Below, piece by piece: positions 47,269-58,500 of a stretch of 64,000 bases of DNA (position 1 is the stretch's first letter; the number at the start of each line of letters is the position of its first letter). The stretch is from assembly GCF_037975245.1 (NCBI RefSeq), contig NC_092566.1, positions 1,116,001 through 1,180,000 of the forward strand. Reading direction: 5' to 3'. The translations under genes were made by a program, and so were the position numbers. Source of the stretch: Apostichopus japonicus (lineage: Eukaryota > Echinodermata > Holothuroidea > Aspidochirotida > Stichopodidae). Below the pieces are notes generated by a model, which searched no databases, had not been told where the DNA came from, and saw only the letters and a list, made by a program, of their open reading frames with translations.

Positions 47269-49115
47269 GTAGTTTTCTTCGTACTTCTCTGGTCTAACGT
47301 TAATCTATGTAAGGTACAGGCTAGGCCTAGGGCCTACGGTTAGTAATGTATTATTACGTAACGTTAGAACCAAACAAAGTTGGTAGATTACTAGCAGAGG
47401 TGCTTGCCTGCAAGCTTCCGAGGCATACTGCAGTTGTTGAACTCACTGAAGACCTAAGTTATTTTCAATTACAATATCCGTCAGTTTAATATTAAACAGT
47501 AACATCACACAGTCCTATCAGTATCACTATATTTTGCAATGTCAGTTATCTAGCCTACTCAAAATCATTTCAGTTTGTTCCCTTGAGCCAAGAACCAGTT
47601 TTTGGGTGAAACTTAGATTTAAACTTAGACTTAAAGGTAGTCAGTATAGGCCCAAAATTATAGCATGCTGTAATTTCTAGAAGTTTCGAAATGTACTCTC
47701 CAGCAGGTCTTTACTCTCCAATTGTACTCAGACATTTTTAAGGAATGCACAAGATGACTGAATGTCCCAGTGAGGAAAATGTCCTCAAAGGTTGTAATGA
47801 AAACAGTTTACGAATTTTGACCAAAGGTGACCATATTTGAACATGTATCATATTTGTGACCAAAACAGCATACCTTTAATAAGGGATAACTTTTTATAGT
47901 AATTACTTCTTGATGGAACCAATCCAGCTGCTGTCTTGTTAGAACCAGCCTGTTTTACACTCACTACTTGTTTGGACATAAAATAACAATTGAGCAACTA
48001 ACAGCCTAGGCCTACATGATCTATCATAGGCCTGTCTAACATTCATACAGTGTTACAACTTACATGCAGGTACGTTATATATATATGATATTGCTCATTT
48101 ATGATACCTGTTATTACAACTAGACTGACTTAAGCAATTTTGTATTACTATATGAGTGTGATTTGAAGTTATAAAATTTCCAATAATGTATTACAAAGAT
48201 TTGTGCAGTCTATAGTTTACTTGATTTGTTAATCATCCTTATGACTTCATTATGTTATCATAGAGGCTATAGAGCACCATGAGCTAATGATTACAGTGCT
48301 AATTATTTCACAAACATATTAATGTACCCATTTATCTAACAAACCTTAAAAGTTCCCTGCCTTCTCTACACTTAATATCAGATGCTCTTTTACAAAAAAT
48401 CTCTTCTTCTTCTTCCATCTCAAAAATCTTGCTCTTGCAGGCAGAGATTACATACGTTATATTTCCATTGCTGGTGCTGTTGGTGCTGCAGCATTTATTG
48501 GAGTCTGGGGAGCCATGAAGATATGCGGGTCAGGCAAAGTCAACCATAAAATTGATAAACATGAAGCTAAAGTGGTCACCAAGATTGACATTGAAGACCT
48601 TGGTGATGTGACTGCATTCTGCAGGTGTTGGCAGTCTGCTAAGGTAATGATGATGCTGACCCCTGCCCCCTCTGAATGACCAGGCATTCTGAATAGATAA
48701 ATGTGTTGATCTGTAAATGTGCTGGTTTGCGAGCTCATTTCAGGCTCTAATTTGTTATGTCAAAGAAAATATTAAGAATGGCTGTGTTGGCTGGCTTGTT
48801 GCCTGGTCATACCTTATCATTCTATTATGGTGACAAAACCATGATTAGACAATTAACTTATTTATACTAGTTAACATAATCACATTGTTCTAAAACTCAT
48901 CATGCCATTTATTGAGAAAAGAATTCTTTGAAGAAGTCATTCATTTTAAGGATTTGAGTTTTCTTACATGTATAAGATTCAAATGATTAATTAATCCTAT
49001 TCTCTTCTGTTGTTTGCAGTTTCCTCTCTGCGATGGAACACATAACAAGCACAACAAAGATTGTGGAGACAATGTGGGTCCTCTCTTGATGAACAGAAGA
49101 ACAGACACATCTTAA
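47259..49115 (+). CDS. CDGSH iron-sulfur domain protein (mitoNEET/NAF-1, CISD1/2-like)
   Basis: Exons 47259-47268, 48441-48643 and 49020-49115 give 102 residues. CISD1/2 proteins are homodimers anchored in the outer mitochondrial or ER membrane that bind a redox-active [2Fe-2S] cluster and take part in iron, redox and calcium handling. The sequence shows an N-terminal membrane anchor (about residues 8-29, [15 protein letters not shown]), a linker, and the complete ligand signature [16 protein letters not shown]: three Cys and one His at residues 65, 67, 76 and 80. The GDNVGPL C-terminal strand follows. Length is close to human CISD1 (108). Exon 1 codes only MFE plus one base; this start was chosen because it is the only nearby ATG with a matching phase and GT donor (GAAG|GTAGTT). 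It converges with the NPL-zinc-finger gene. I cannot decide between CISD1 and CISD2. Confidence 0.93.
48441..48643 (+). CDS. CISD exon 2 (membrane anchor to first cluster ligands)
   Basis: Acceptor CTCTTGCAG|GCAGAG; donor AAG|GTAATG. It encodes [14 protein letters not shown]... through [12 protein letters not shown]. The second AG three bases further on would break the frame. Confidence 0.93.
49020..49115 (+). CDS. CISD exon 3 (CDGTH motif and C-terminus)
   Basis: Acceptor TGTTTGCAG. It encodes [20 protein letters not shown]... and ends at TAA 49113-49115. It carries the third Cys and the His ligand. Confidence 0.94.
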   Translation, partial: FPLCDGTHNKHNKDCGDNVGPLLMNRRTDTS

Positions 49116-49291
49116 TGGAGATGACTGGATATGCATGATCTTAAAAGGCAGTATTGCATTGAAAATGTATGTAAATTAGCAACATTTACGTGCTTTCCAG
49201 TTCAAAATTTAACCTGTTTAAATGTGAAATGAAAACTAACTTTACAAAACTGGAAATATAAACAAACAATATCGGGTGTCAGGTATTCAGC

Positions 49292-49297
49292 AATAAA
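49292..49297 (+). terminator. CISD polyadenylation signal
   Basis: AATAAA 177 bp after the stop codon. Confidence 0.5.
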
Positions 49298-49319
49298 ACC
49301 TCATGAATTGATCAATAGC

Positions 49320-50370
49320 ATCAATCAATTTCAAATCAGAAATAAGCATAAGTAGGACTTTTAATAGGTGTAGAACTTTGATGGTTAGACAAAGGTGACA
49401 GCCAAAGGTCTTCCTTTACATTAGTCGGATACTTCTTAAAGTAACAGGTTGAGGTTATGGAGTCTCAAAGAAATAGCTGGTTAAATTGTAGCCTAGGTGC
49501 TTTCTTTTAATTTGGTTACTGAATGATCAATTTTTCAGCTTTAGTATGTCATTCATGGGTATGTACTGATGCGTTCTTACAATACTGCTTGCCATGTGTG
49601 TCGTATGTTTCAAATATGCAAACTTTTACTCCTCTTCCAATATCTCTTGCATAGTTCACTGTATTTTCTTAGATTCAATTCTTTGCTGGATGGAATGTTC
49701 CATTTCAGTCCTACCGGGTTGTCTTTGACAATTTGTACCTCTTGAGCTTACGATACAACACCTATAAGTTGTATTACCAACCTGCCATAGCCCCCTCCTC
49801 AAAATAAAACCTGTGGATTGGATGTCAACTATTTGTGCTGCTACAGAATTACAGTCACGCAATATCTAGATTGAGTAAAGTTCATAAAAGGCATAGAGGG
49901 TGCTCAAGCCCTTTGGGCCCGCTCACCCACTAAAATTGTGGGTGAACAAAATTGTTGCACGCCAGATATAAAATGCCCTCAAGGTAACCGGACTAATTTT
50001 CTTCTGGTGATGATTTATGTCGATAAATCCATGATACCTTGTCGTGAAATATTTATGAATAATTATGTATTATTTGGATTTCATTCTTCCTATCATCTTG
50101 TGGAGTACATAAAATATTATGAACAAAATGTATTACTTGTTGGAGCAAACTCCTCATGCTGTAGTTATTATCATGTAGTAATTTGCATGTGGTACGGCCA
50201 GGTGTTCAAGAACATGAGTAAGTAGTCAGTGACCTTTGAGAGGTGAAGGGAAGGTGCAAAAAAAACTGCTTCTGTTTATTAAATGACTCAAGTTAACTCT
50301 GTAGATGAAAGTGACTTGTGATAAAATGCAATGAAATTGTTACAAAGTTTGATATGTGTTCTTTTGTTTT
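49320..50370. other. Convergent intergenic region, no gene seen
   Basis: It lies between the 3' ends of the CISD gene (+) and the zinc-finger gene (-). A 95-codon + strand frame at 49938-50225 has no domain, splice support or homology that I recognise. Confidence 0.55.
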
Positions 50371-50468
50371 TATAAATATTTATTTCTTTTGCATACTACA
50401 GTTACTTGACTTGGGATAGAAAACAAAAGTAAAAAGTTCAGACTTGTTTCAAAAATTTTCCAAAAATA

Positions 50469-50474
50469 TTTATT
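50469..50474 (-). terminator. Polyadenylation signal of the NPL-zinc-finger gene
   Basis: TTTATT on the + strand (AATAAA on -), ~780 bp past the stop. Another lies at 50379-50384, so the 3' UTR would be about 0.8-0.9 kb. Confidence 0.4.
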
Positions 50475-51253
50475 TGCACAATGCCATCAGAAAACATACA
50501 ATTTAACACTTAGTGAAACTGTCTATTTAGAATGATGCACACATTTAATCATACAAAACTATCAAAATGGGGTCACATCACAGATATTGGGCCCTCTTCT
50601 GACACCATAATTTACTTCAAGAATATAAAATATGTCCCACAAAATTTGATTTTATCAAGTACTTGCAAAAATTTTACAAAGTTTACGACCAGACCTTTCA
50701 GTGTTCCTGCTGCTGCCTCATCTTACCAGTAAAGGACCTCGGTATGGTATCACAGGATTATAAGGAATTCAACATAAACTGACCTTAGTGTCATGTTAGT
50801 GTCTGAATGTCACCTGGGTTTAAGGCAAGAACTCAAAGTTGAGGCAAGTCTTAACCAGATTTCAGTGGACGGATTCTGATTGATTTTTTGATGTGACGGG
50901 AATGTCTCATGGGCTTCAGCAGGAGTGCAAGACCTGAGATGAGCCTCTGGATTTCAGTGAAAGCTTTCTTATCAACACTCTGCTTTAAAAATGTCTGAAT
51001 ATCACCTGGGTTTAAGCTCAACTGTCTTTTTTAGAAGAAATACTATTTTCCTCTGCAAAAATCAGTAAAATATTACAGGGAACGACAAACAGTTTCGGCT
51101 GGATAGCAATGATGACATTATCCACTCTGCTATTGTTTCATGAACAAACTACCACCAAATATGAAAATTCTTATATCATTGCCATAACAATCTGCTATGA
51201 GGGATGAAGTTTTGATCTCAAAGCTGCAGAAAATCTCCAGCACTTTTGTTTAA

Positions 51254-52536
51254 TTAATCTGCTTCCGGATGTGGAACTCTCTTTAGATGTCTATTTAAAT
51301 GGGATTTACGAATAAAAGATTTGGTACAAAGTTTGCACTTGAAAGGTCTCTCTCCCGTGTGTGACCTCTCGTGAATCTTCCGAGCACTCTCATATGCGCA
51401 TAGTCTTGGGCAATATGAACATTTGTGAGAATGCGCAACCCTATGGTACTCAATGTGTGACCAAAGGCGTTGTTTTGTTGCAAACGAACTTGGGCAGAAA
51501 CAGCATGTATGTTTATTCTTCAGCTGACTTTCCTTAGGAGTGTTCTGACTGATGGAAGATGATTTAGTTTTGTCAGCTGTTAGACTTGGCATTTTGTCTT
51601 TCTCTGAATTGGACGACAGAGTCGAGTCAAGCAACTCTGCCGTATCTGTGCCAGATGAGGCGCTACTGCCACTAGCAGATCTACCACTGGTTTCCGTAGC
51701 AACAGCTGAGCTTGGGACAGTAAGATTGTCACAAACAGTTGACGTCTCATTTCTGGAAGTACTAGCCAGTTGTCTAGCGTGTACCTTTGTTTTGTGGTAC
51801 CTTGCATCTCTCGCCATAGAGAAAGCTTTATCGCAGATCCGACAATTAAACGGCTTCTCACCAGTATGAGTTCTCTCATGCTTGATCCAATCTCTCTTTA
51901 CGGAAAGTAATTTCCCACAAAAAGAACACCTATATTTCTTCTTCTTTGCACTGCTCTTCTGCTTCCCCTTCCTCCTGTTTGTAGTATGTACCTTTGTGTG
52001 ATTCAGAAAGCTACCTCTTGTCTTGAATGTGCTATGACATAAACGACACCAAAATTTATCCTGTTTTACCTCCGCCCTGTGCGATCTCTCATGCTTCTGT
52101 AGATCATTGTAGCATTTGTACACTCTATCGCAATAACCACAATTGTGCTTCGTTTTAGCGTGCATCTGCGGACAACTGACGAGATTTTGATTTTGATCAC
52201 TATGACCCAGAGGTTTCTGTGAGGAATCGCCGTGGTTCATCTTCGCAGCAAGATCTATGCTGTGTGTTCGTTCATGGTCTGCCAGGAGATCTTCATCAAC
52301 AAAATTCTCAACACACTGCTGACATGGAAAGGGCTTTCTAGTGGGCAAAGTGTCCTCTGCGTTTGGACACTCCTTCTTGTTAGCATTCTCTCTTTGTACT
52401 GCCAGTGTCTTTCGGGATTTACCCGTTGGCCTTCCTCTTGTTATGTTCTTCTGAAAGCTACTGCTGACACCCATACTATCTTTTGCTAATTTCTCTGGCA
52501 TGGATTTTAATGCTCCTTGTGGTGTTGAATCAGTAT
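51254..52536 (-). CDS. NPL-zinc-finger terminal exon 6 (AT-hook and eight fingers)
   Basis: It starts after the acceptor CTTCCAAAG and runs open to the stop at 51254-51256. Each finger keeps C-X2-C...H-X3-5-H. Finger 5 has H-X4-H, finger 8 H-X5-H, and finger 7 has Cys at the usual Phe position. Fingers 1-5 and 6-8 are separated by a ~90-residue Ser/Thr-rich spacer. The longer open frame beyond 52536 is intron pyrimidine tract. Confidence 0.93.
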
Positions 52537-55500
52537 CTTTGGAAGAAAAGAAGGAAAAACGTACTCTTATTATGTAAATATGATTAAAAGAGAAAAACAG
52601 AAAGTATTCCAATTATCAGAGCACCCTTAGGAAGGGGAGGATGTGGGGAGGGGGTGGGAAGGGGTAAGAGAAGGTCAAACAGTGGAATATCCTATCCCAT
52701 TAGCTGGCTGTTTCTGCAGGCTTTCCAACCGGAATTAGAACATCAATGATGTTATAGCCCAGTTGTCTTTTGCAACATGACCTGTTTAATCTGTTTCAAA
52801 CAAAGATAACATTTCAGTTTTATAGCCTGTTTGGTTAAGAAAACAAAGATTAGATTTTGGATAAGTTCTGCTTTGATCAGACATAACCTTGACTTCATTT
52901 CCCACTTTTCAAATATTTCAGATATGCTGGACTGCATGCATTTGGAGATGGCACAGTAAAAATGTCCTTAGACTTTTGGTCATGGAAAACTTTGTGTCAT
53001 TCAAGAGTGATACCTCCAGCCAAGAATACAAGAAGGGAGACCACCCTTGTCAGTGAGGCTGCAGGGAGAGGAGGTGGGGGAGGAGGGTACTTAGTTTGGA
53101 AAGCAATTAGGCTTACTGTACTATGCTGTAGTCGTAATTGCTAAAAGATCTGACTGTATGTAGGCTAAGGTCCTTCTGTTTTTCTCTATGTAACTGTGTT
53201 GCATGTTGATAGAGTCACGACTCTACTAACAGTGCTCAACTCCAATATTTTAGGAGTCACCAAAGTGTAGACAATTGATATGGATACGTAATATGAATGC
53301 ACTCTTCCATAAAAAGTATAAAAAAGTCACAAACGTACTACAAGATGTGCCCTTCATTACTACTACTGTAAATGGTTGATACTTTCTGAAGACTTTCTCT
53401 AGTCCAAAGATGAAAGTAGCTGGTGTTATTCCTCAACGAGTAAACAACTGAATAACAGCTCTGACTCTTAAATGCAAGGATGGCTAGGTTTGTAACAGCA
53501 GTGTGGTAGGTCTATGCTAACTGTGAATGTTTGCTCTGAAAATGAATGTTTGACTTTACACATCTGCGGTGAAATCTTAATATGATACACTGTATGATTA
53601 AGTCTGTTTGATGGCCAGATCAACTATGCAAAAATGCAAATAAAAGCAGCTGATTGTAACTATTGTTACCAAGCAAATAACTGACCTATAATGGGGGCTT
53701 TGTCACTGAAATTTTTGTCATCCTTGACTGTCGTTGAATCTGATTGGTTATCTGTGGAGTCAGCAAGATTACCATGACAACCACTGGATATTGTTGTTAA
53801 CAGCTGCAGTTCTGTCTCCAGAGGTTCAGACTTCGAGGTGTTGTGTTTTTCATCGGATGTTCTTCCATATTCTTGCTCTCCACTTTGCTCTTGGGTGATG
53901 AGTTTCAGAGGTTCCTTGTCCCCTCTTACACTTTCCAGCTCTCTCAGCCCTTTGGCCTTGGAAGACATCTCCTCTAAAGAATCGGCTCTGTTATCTTCAT
54001 CTTCTTTGTCTGAGCTATCTGCAGCTACACCAGTTGCCAAAGGTGAATTGACATCTGTAAATTCATTATCATTCATGGAAGGTTCCTCTGCACACCAACC
54101 GTCATCAGACTGCCATTGATACTGGGAAACCATGGGCGACATATCACCAATGTCACCAACTTGTGGTGCGGACGTGGTCTTGTCTTCATCACTAGACGCT
54201 AGTATCCACATTTTATCTTCGTCATTTGGGGGCAGGCTAGCAGTTGTCATTGACATCTGCAGATCTTCATCAGCGCCCAAGAGATCTCCGCCACTTACAT
54301 CCATCTGCTCCCTAGGGTTAGAATCTTTCTCAGTTACAGAGTTCTCCTCAGGTGGAATGAGAGGATCAAAATGCCCCTCGTTGTTCACCCTAGTACCAGA
54401 GCTATCCCATGAACCTTGCTTTAACCTAGTCACCTTCACTCTAGGAATGTTGACAGTCAGAATATTTCCATCGGATGATGAAACTCCTTGAGAGGTAGTC
54501 ACTGTTCTCTTTTTACCTACTTCATGGGTCTGTATGAAATTCTTGTAATATTCATTCCAGGAATTGTTGTTAGCATCTCCAGTCTGCTCATTCTTGACAG
54601 AGGTTACAGGTTGCTCTTTGAGTAGTTTGTTGTTCCCTTGTCTCTGAGAATCCTCTGCAGTGCTGTCATTATGACATATTGATGGACTTTCTGTAAAAGA
54701 CACAAAATTATTTCTCTCTGTTACTTATTAAAACCCAGGCATTCAAACTGGGCGACGTGCGGTGACGGTTACCAAAAATGTTTTGAAAGGTTGCCAAAAA
54801 CATGTACAAGAAAATAATAAACACTTTCATTCTTTGTAGAAAAAAGTGGACAAATCTTGGAACTCCCATAAAAAGTTGCAAAATATATACACTAAGCACC
54901 TAAAATTACGTAAACAAAATTCTCAGATGTGAAGGGGATACCGCTTTCCTGTAGACCCCTTCTCCAAAAGATAATTAAGGTTAAAAGTGTGGTCAACAAG
55001 CCAAAAAAGTTTGGATGCCAGGGACCTAAAGGGCCTACCAGATCATAACCAAAGTGAAATGGAGAATTTTCAAAACATTGGCTGCCTCACATTCTACCTT
55101 TTTCTTTGTGCCGCAGCTCAAAAACGGCAATTTTGCTTCGAAATAGCTGCAATTTAGAGGCAGTCACTCAATCTTTACAGAAGAGATAAGGTCTGTTCCT
55201 TACTCCACCCACCACAGTGGCACAAGGTGCTTACTCCACCACAGTAGCACGTAAAATCATCATTGGGTTCAAGCAATAATCTACCAAGGTTTTGCTAACA
55301 AAGCAACCCATAACATGTGTTCGGACACAACACTGTCTGTTCATCTTCTGGCTCTAAAATGTGTAAATGGTCAGTACCTCGCAGAAGAGCACATATTTCT
55401 CAGGTTAAGCCCCTGATTTCTTAGCTCTTTAAAAACTTGTGAGTAAGCAAGTTCAAACTTGCAAGTAAACAAGTTCAAACATATGTTTAGTCTCTTAAAA

Positions 55501-58500
55501 CACTATTATGTCGCTTCTCTTTTAGCAAAAAAAGATTTCACTGAAATTCTTCATATCCAGAGAATCAATGAAGTGAGATCAAGAAGAAATTGCTAACTTT
55601 TATATTAACATTAGTAAAAGAATAACACAAACAGATTGTTTTTAATGTTTTTAAACCAAATGAGAAATGCACAGAGAAAAATTTTTTCAAGTAAATAATC
55701 ACCTGAAGAACTTACCATGGTACGGTTGTGGGCTCTGAACCGTAGAATAACCAGTGATGTAAACAATTCCTGTAAAACACCAAGAGAGAAGAAAAAAACT
55801 TTACAAGTGAAAACCACCAACCAAACAAATTTCAAATATTTGTTATTGTACAGGACAATGGACTGAATGAAGGTCAAAGAAAATTTATGAAGTGCTTGTA
55901 AAACCATTTGTAACTTTTTTAAGTGCTTCTCTGAATATGAGGGCAGTATTGTGAAATAGTTGTAACTAACCGAAGTTTAAATAGTCAATCTGGCATGCAG
56001 GGTCACCTCACAGGATTCACTTGAACAAACACATTGGCTTATTTTTTTTTGTCATTTTGATACTGTGGAATATTGTTATACATTTCAAACAGATAATCAA
56101 AGTATTGGCCAAGTTTTGCATATATTAAGAGCTGATAAACCCATAGAGCAAAATCAGCAATTCTCTTCACAGAGGGCTTAAGAGGTGAGGTGAGTTGATG
56201 TGGTTGTCAGGGAAGGATATTTTGCACCGTTCCAATTTGCATTTAATGAATCTGGTGGGTTTTTTTTTCCATTTGGTAAATGGTCAATTTTAAGTGCACA
56301 CAGTATTCTTACTAAAGTTGCTATGTAGTAGCCCTGACATGTTATATTTGGGATAGACAAAGATGACTAGTAAAATTTTGGTTAATTAACTACCAGTCCT
56401 TACCAGTCAACCATTCTCTTCAATGCAGAAAAACATTTAACAGAATAATAAAAACAGGTTTTGAAGAGGTGAAATGCCTGGTCATTGGAGTGTCAATTTT
56501 TCTGAATATGTTACAATGCCTGAACTATTGAAACTGGTTGAACGGTAAATGCTGCTTTTCTTTTTACCTCCAAGTGCTGTTCTTTACACGATCATGCTAA
56601 CTACACAGAATATATCAGTGTACCTTTGAAGCTACTTCATAAATATCCCACAAATATATGGTCAAGAAACACATGATCGGGCCGAAGAGAACAAGGTACA
56701 ATGGATATCAAGTATAATTGATGTGTAATGATCTACCCTCTCATCCCGCGGGTACCCTACCCCCTACCCAACCCCAACTTTATTTTCTACGTCCACGATG
56801 AGTTCAGATGTGGCGTAGTACAGCCAGTGGAGTAGCCAGCATTCTATTGTTAGGGGGGCAAGATTTTTCATAAGGGGGGCAACCTTGTGATGGTTGATGG
56901 TAGGAATTACCAAGAAATATATGTATTAATGGGCACCTCGTCAGCACAAATACACATCCCATGGTTCCAAGGAACCCTATGTGGGTATGATGAAGGCCCA
57001 AAATGTGTAATATCTTGGAATGATTACCAAGTTCTGACCTTATATGAAGTATGAACATGAGCCCTGAGGTATGAATACTTGTGATTAGAACTCGAAAAAA
57101 GAAAAAAAAAGAAGTATTTTGAATACATCACTTGATTTCATTTGGGGGGGGGGGGCAAGACTGTAGCACAAAGCAAATTTGGGGGCAAACCCCCCTGGCC
57201 CCCCTCTGGCTACCACACTGGGTACAGCTAAACAGCAAAGTACTCACCTGTTCCTTCCACCATGAATGTCACTGCCTCGGTAAGCTGTAAGTCCAATTTC
57301 TGCTGAAGTACAGAACCTTTCTCCAAAGTACACAGTAAATGTTCTTCACCCTTGATTAGAACAATTAGACTGGCAGAGGGGTTTAATTCTCCTGCAGACA
57401 CAAACAACAGCAAACAATTACATTAGCATAAAAACAGATCAAATGATTAAACCTACAACAGCGACCAACAAAGGCAAAGCTCAAATTTAACGTGGAAAAA
57501 TCAAACCTGCACCAATGTACCTTTCTACTTGTAGTTTATGTTTTCAATATGAAAACCTTTTAACATAGAAACATATTGAACAACATATGATTTTCACTTC
57601 ATTTTCTCAAAGTTATTTTAATTTTTTCACAATTAAGCAGTCTTTATTTCAACTGTTAACCTACCTTATAGTGGTCTCCTGTAACACTTATAGCCAAAAC
57701 ATAAATCCTGCCATGTCATTTGGGAATCTGACTTGCTTTAATGCTGGATTCTGGCTAATTTGGCACAATTTGATGGTTAGAGAATATGTACCTTTAAAAT
57801 TTTGTGTCCCACAAATTGTTTGTAATGAATATCCTGATTAAAAATTTGCTAAGCAGGAGTAGCCACATAGGTACTAAAGTTAGACCATGGAGTTAGAAGA
57901 GACTCCATAGTTAAACTGAGGGGGTGTCCACTTATGCGAATTTTTCACAGCTTGGTCATAGTGAGACAATAAGACCCTTTGCAAAAATGCAGCTTAAATA
58001 TTTGCCTCATTCTGGGTTTATAGTAGAGGCTACATTTGGAATACTGCACATGCAGCATCCTTGGCAAGGTGAGCAATAGTAATGTCAGCTAAATGGACTC
58101 TTGGACTTCCAATCGGATGAGGAAAAAGATCTGGGAGTGTATGTGAATTGTTCGATGAAATTCAGCAGGCAATGCGCCGAAGCGACGAAAAAAGCCAATA
58201 AAGTGGTGGGCATTATTAAACTGAACTTCACTATTAAACTTTGATCGAAAAGTGTTATTGAATCTGTACAAGTCTCTTGTGAGGCCCCACCTGGACTACT
58301 GTATACCTGTATGGAAGCCATACTTGAAGAAAGACATTGGCTTATTGGAAGGTGTTCAGTGTAGAATGACAAAATTAATATCAGGCATGAGGGACAAATC
58401 CTATGGGGAAAGAATTAAAGCATTGGGCCTGATCAAGATAGAGCAACGTCATATTCGCCGGGATCTCATAACATTTTATAATATGACACAAGGAAAGTTA

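Noticed and set aside
51552-52489. + strand frames of 105 and 85 codons
   Set aside because: Antisense shadows of the zinc-finger exon.
52537-52612. N-terminal extension of the zinc-finger open frame (MEYFLFF...)
   Set aside because: It is translated intron: pyrimidine tract and AAAG acceptor precede the true exon start at 52536.
53838-54491. + strand frames of 93 and 119 codons
   Set aside because: Antisense shadows of exon 5 of the NPL-zinc-finger gene.
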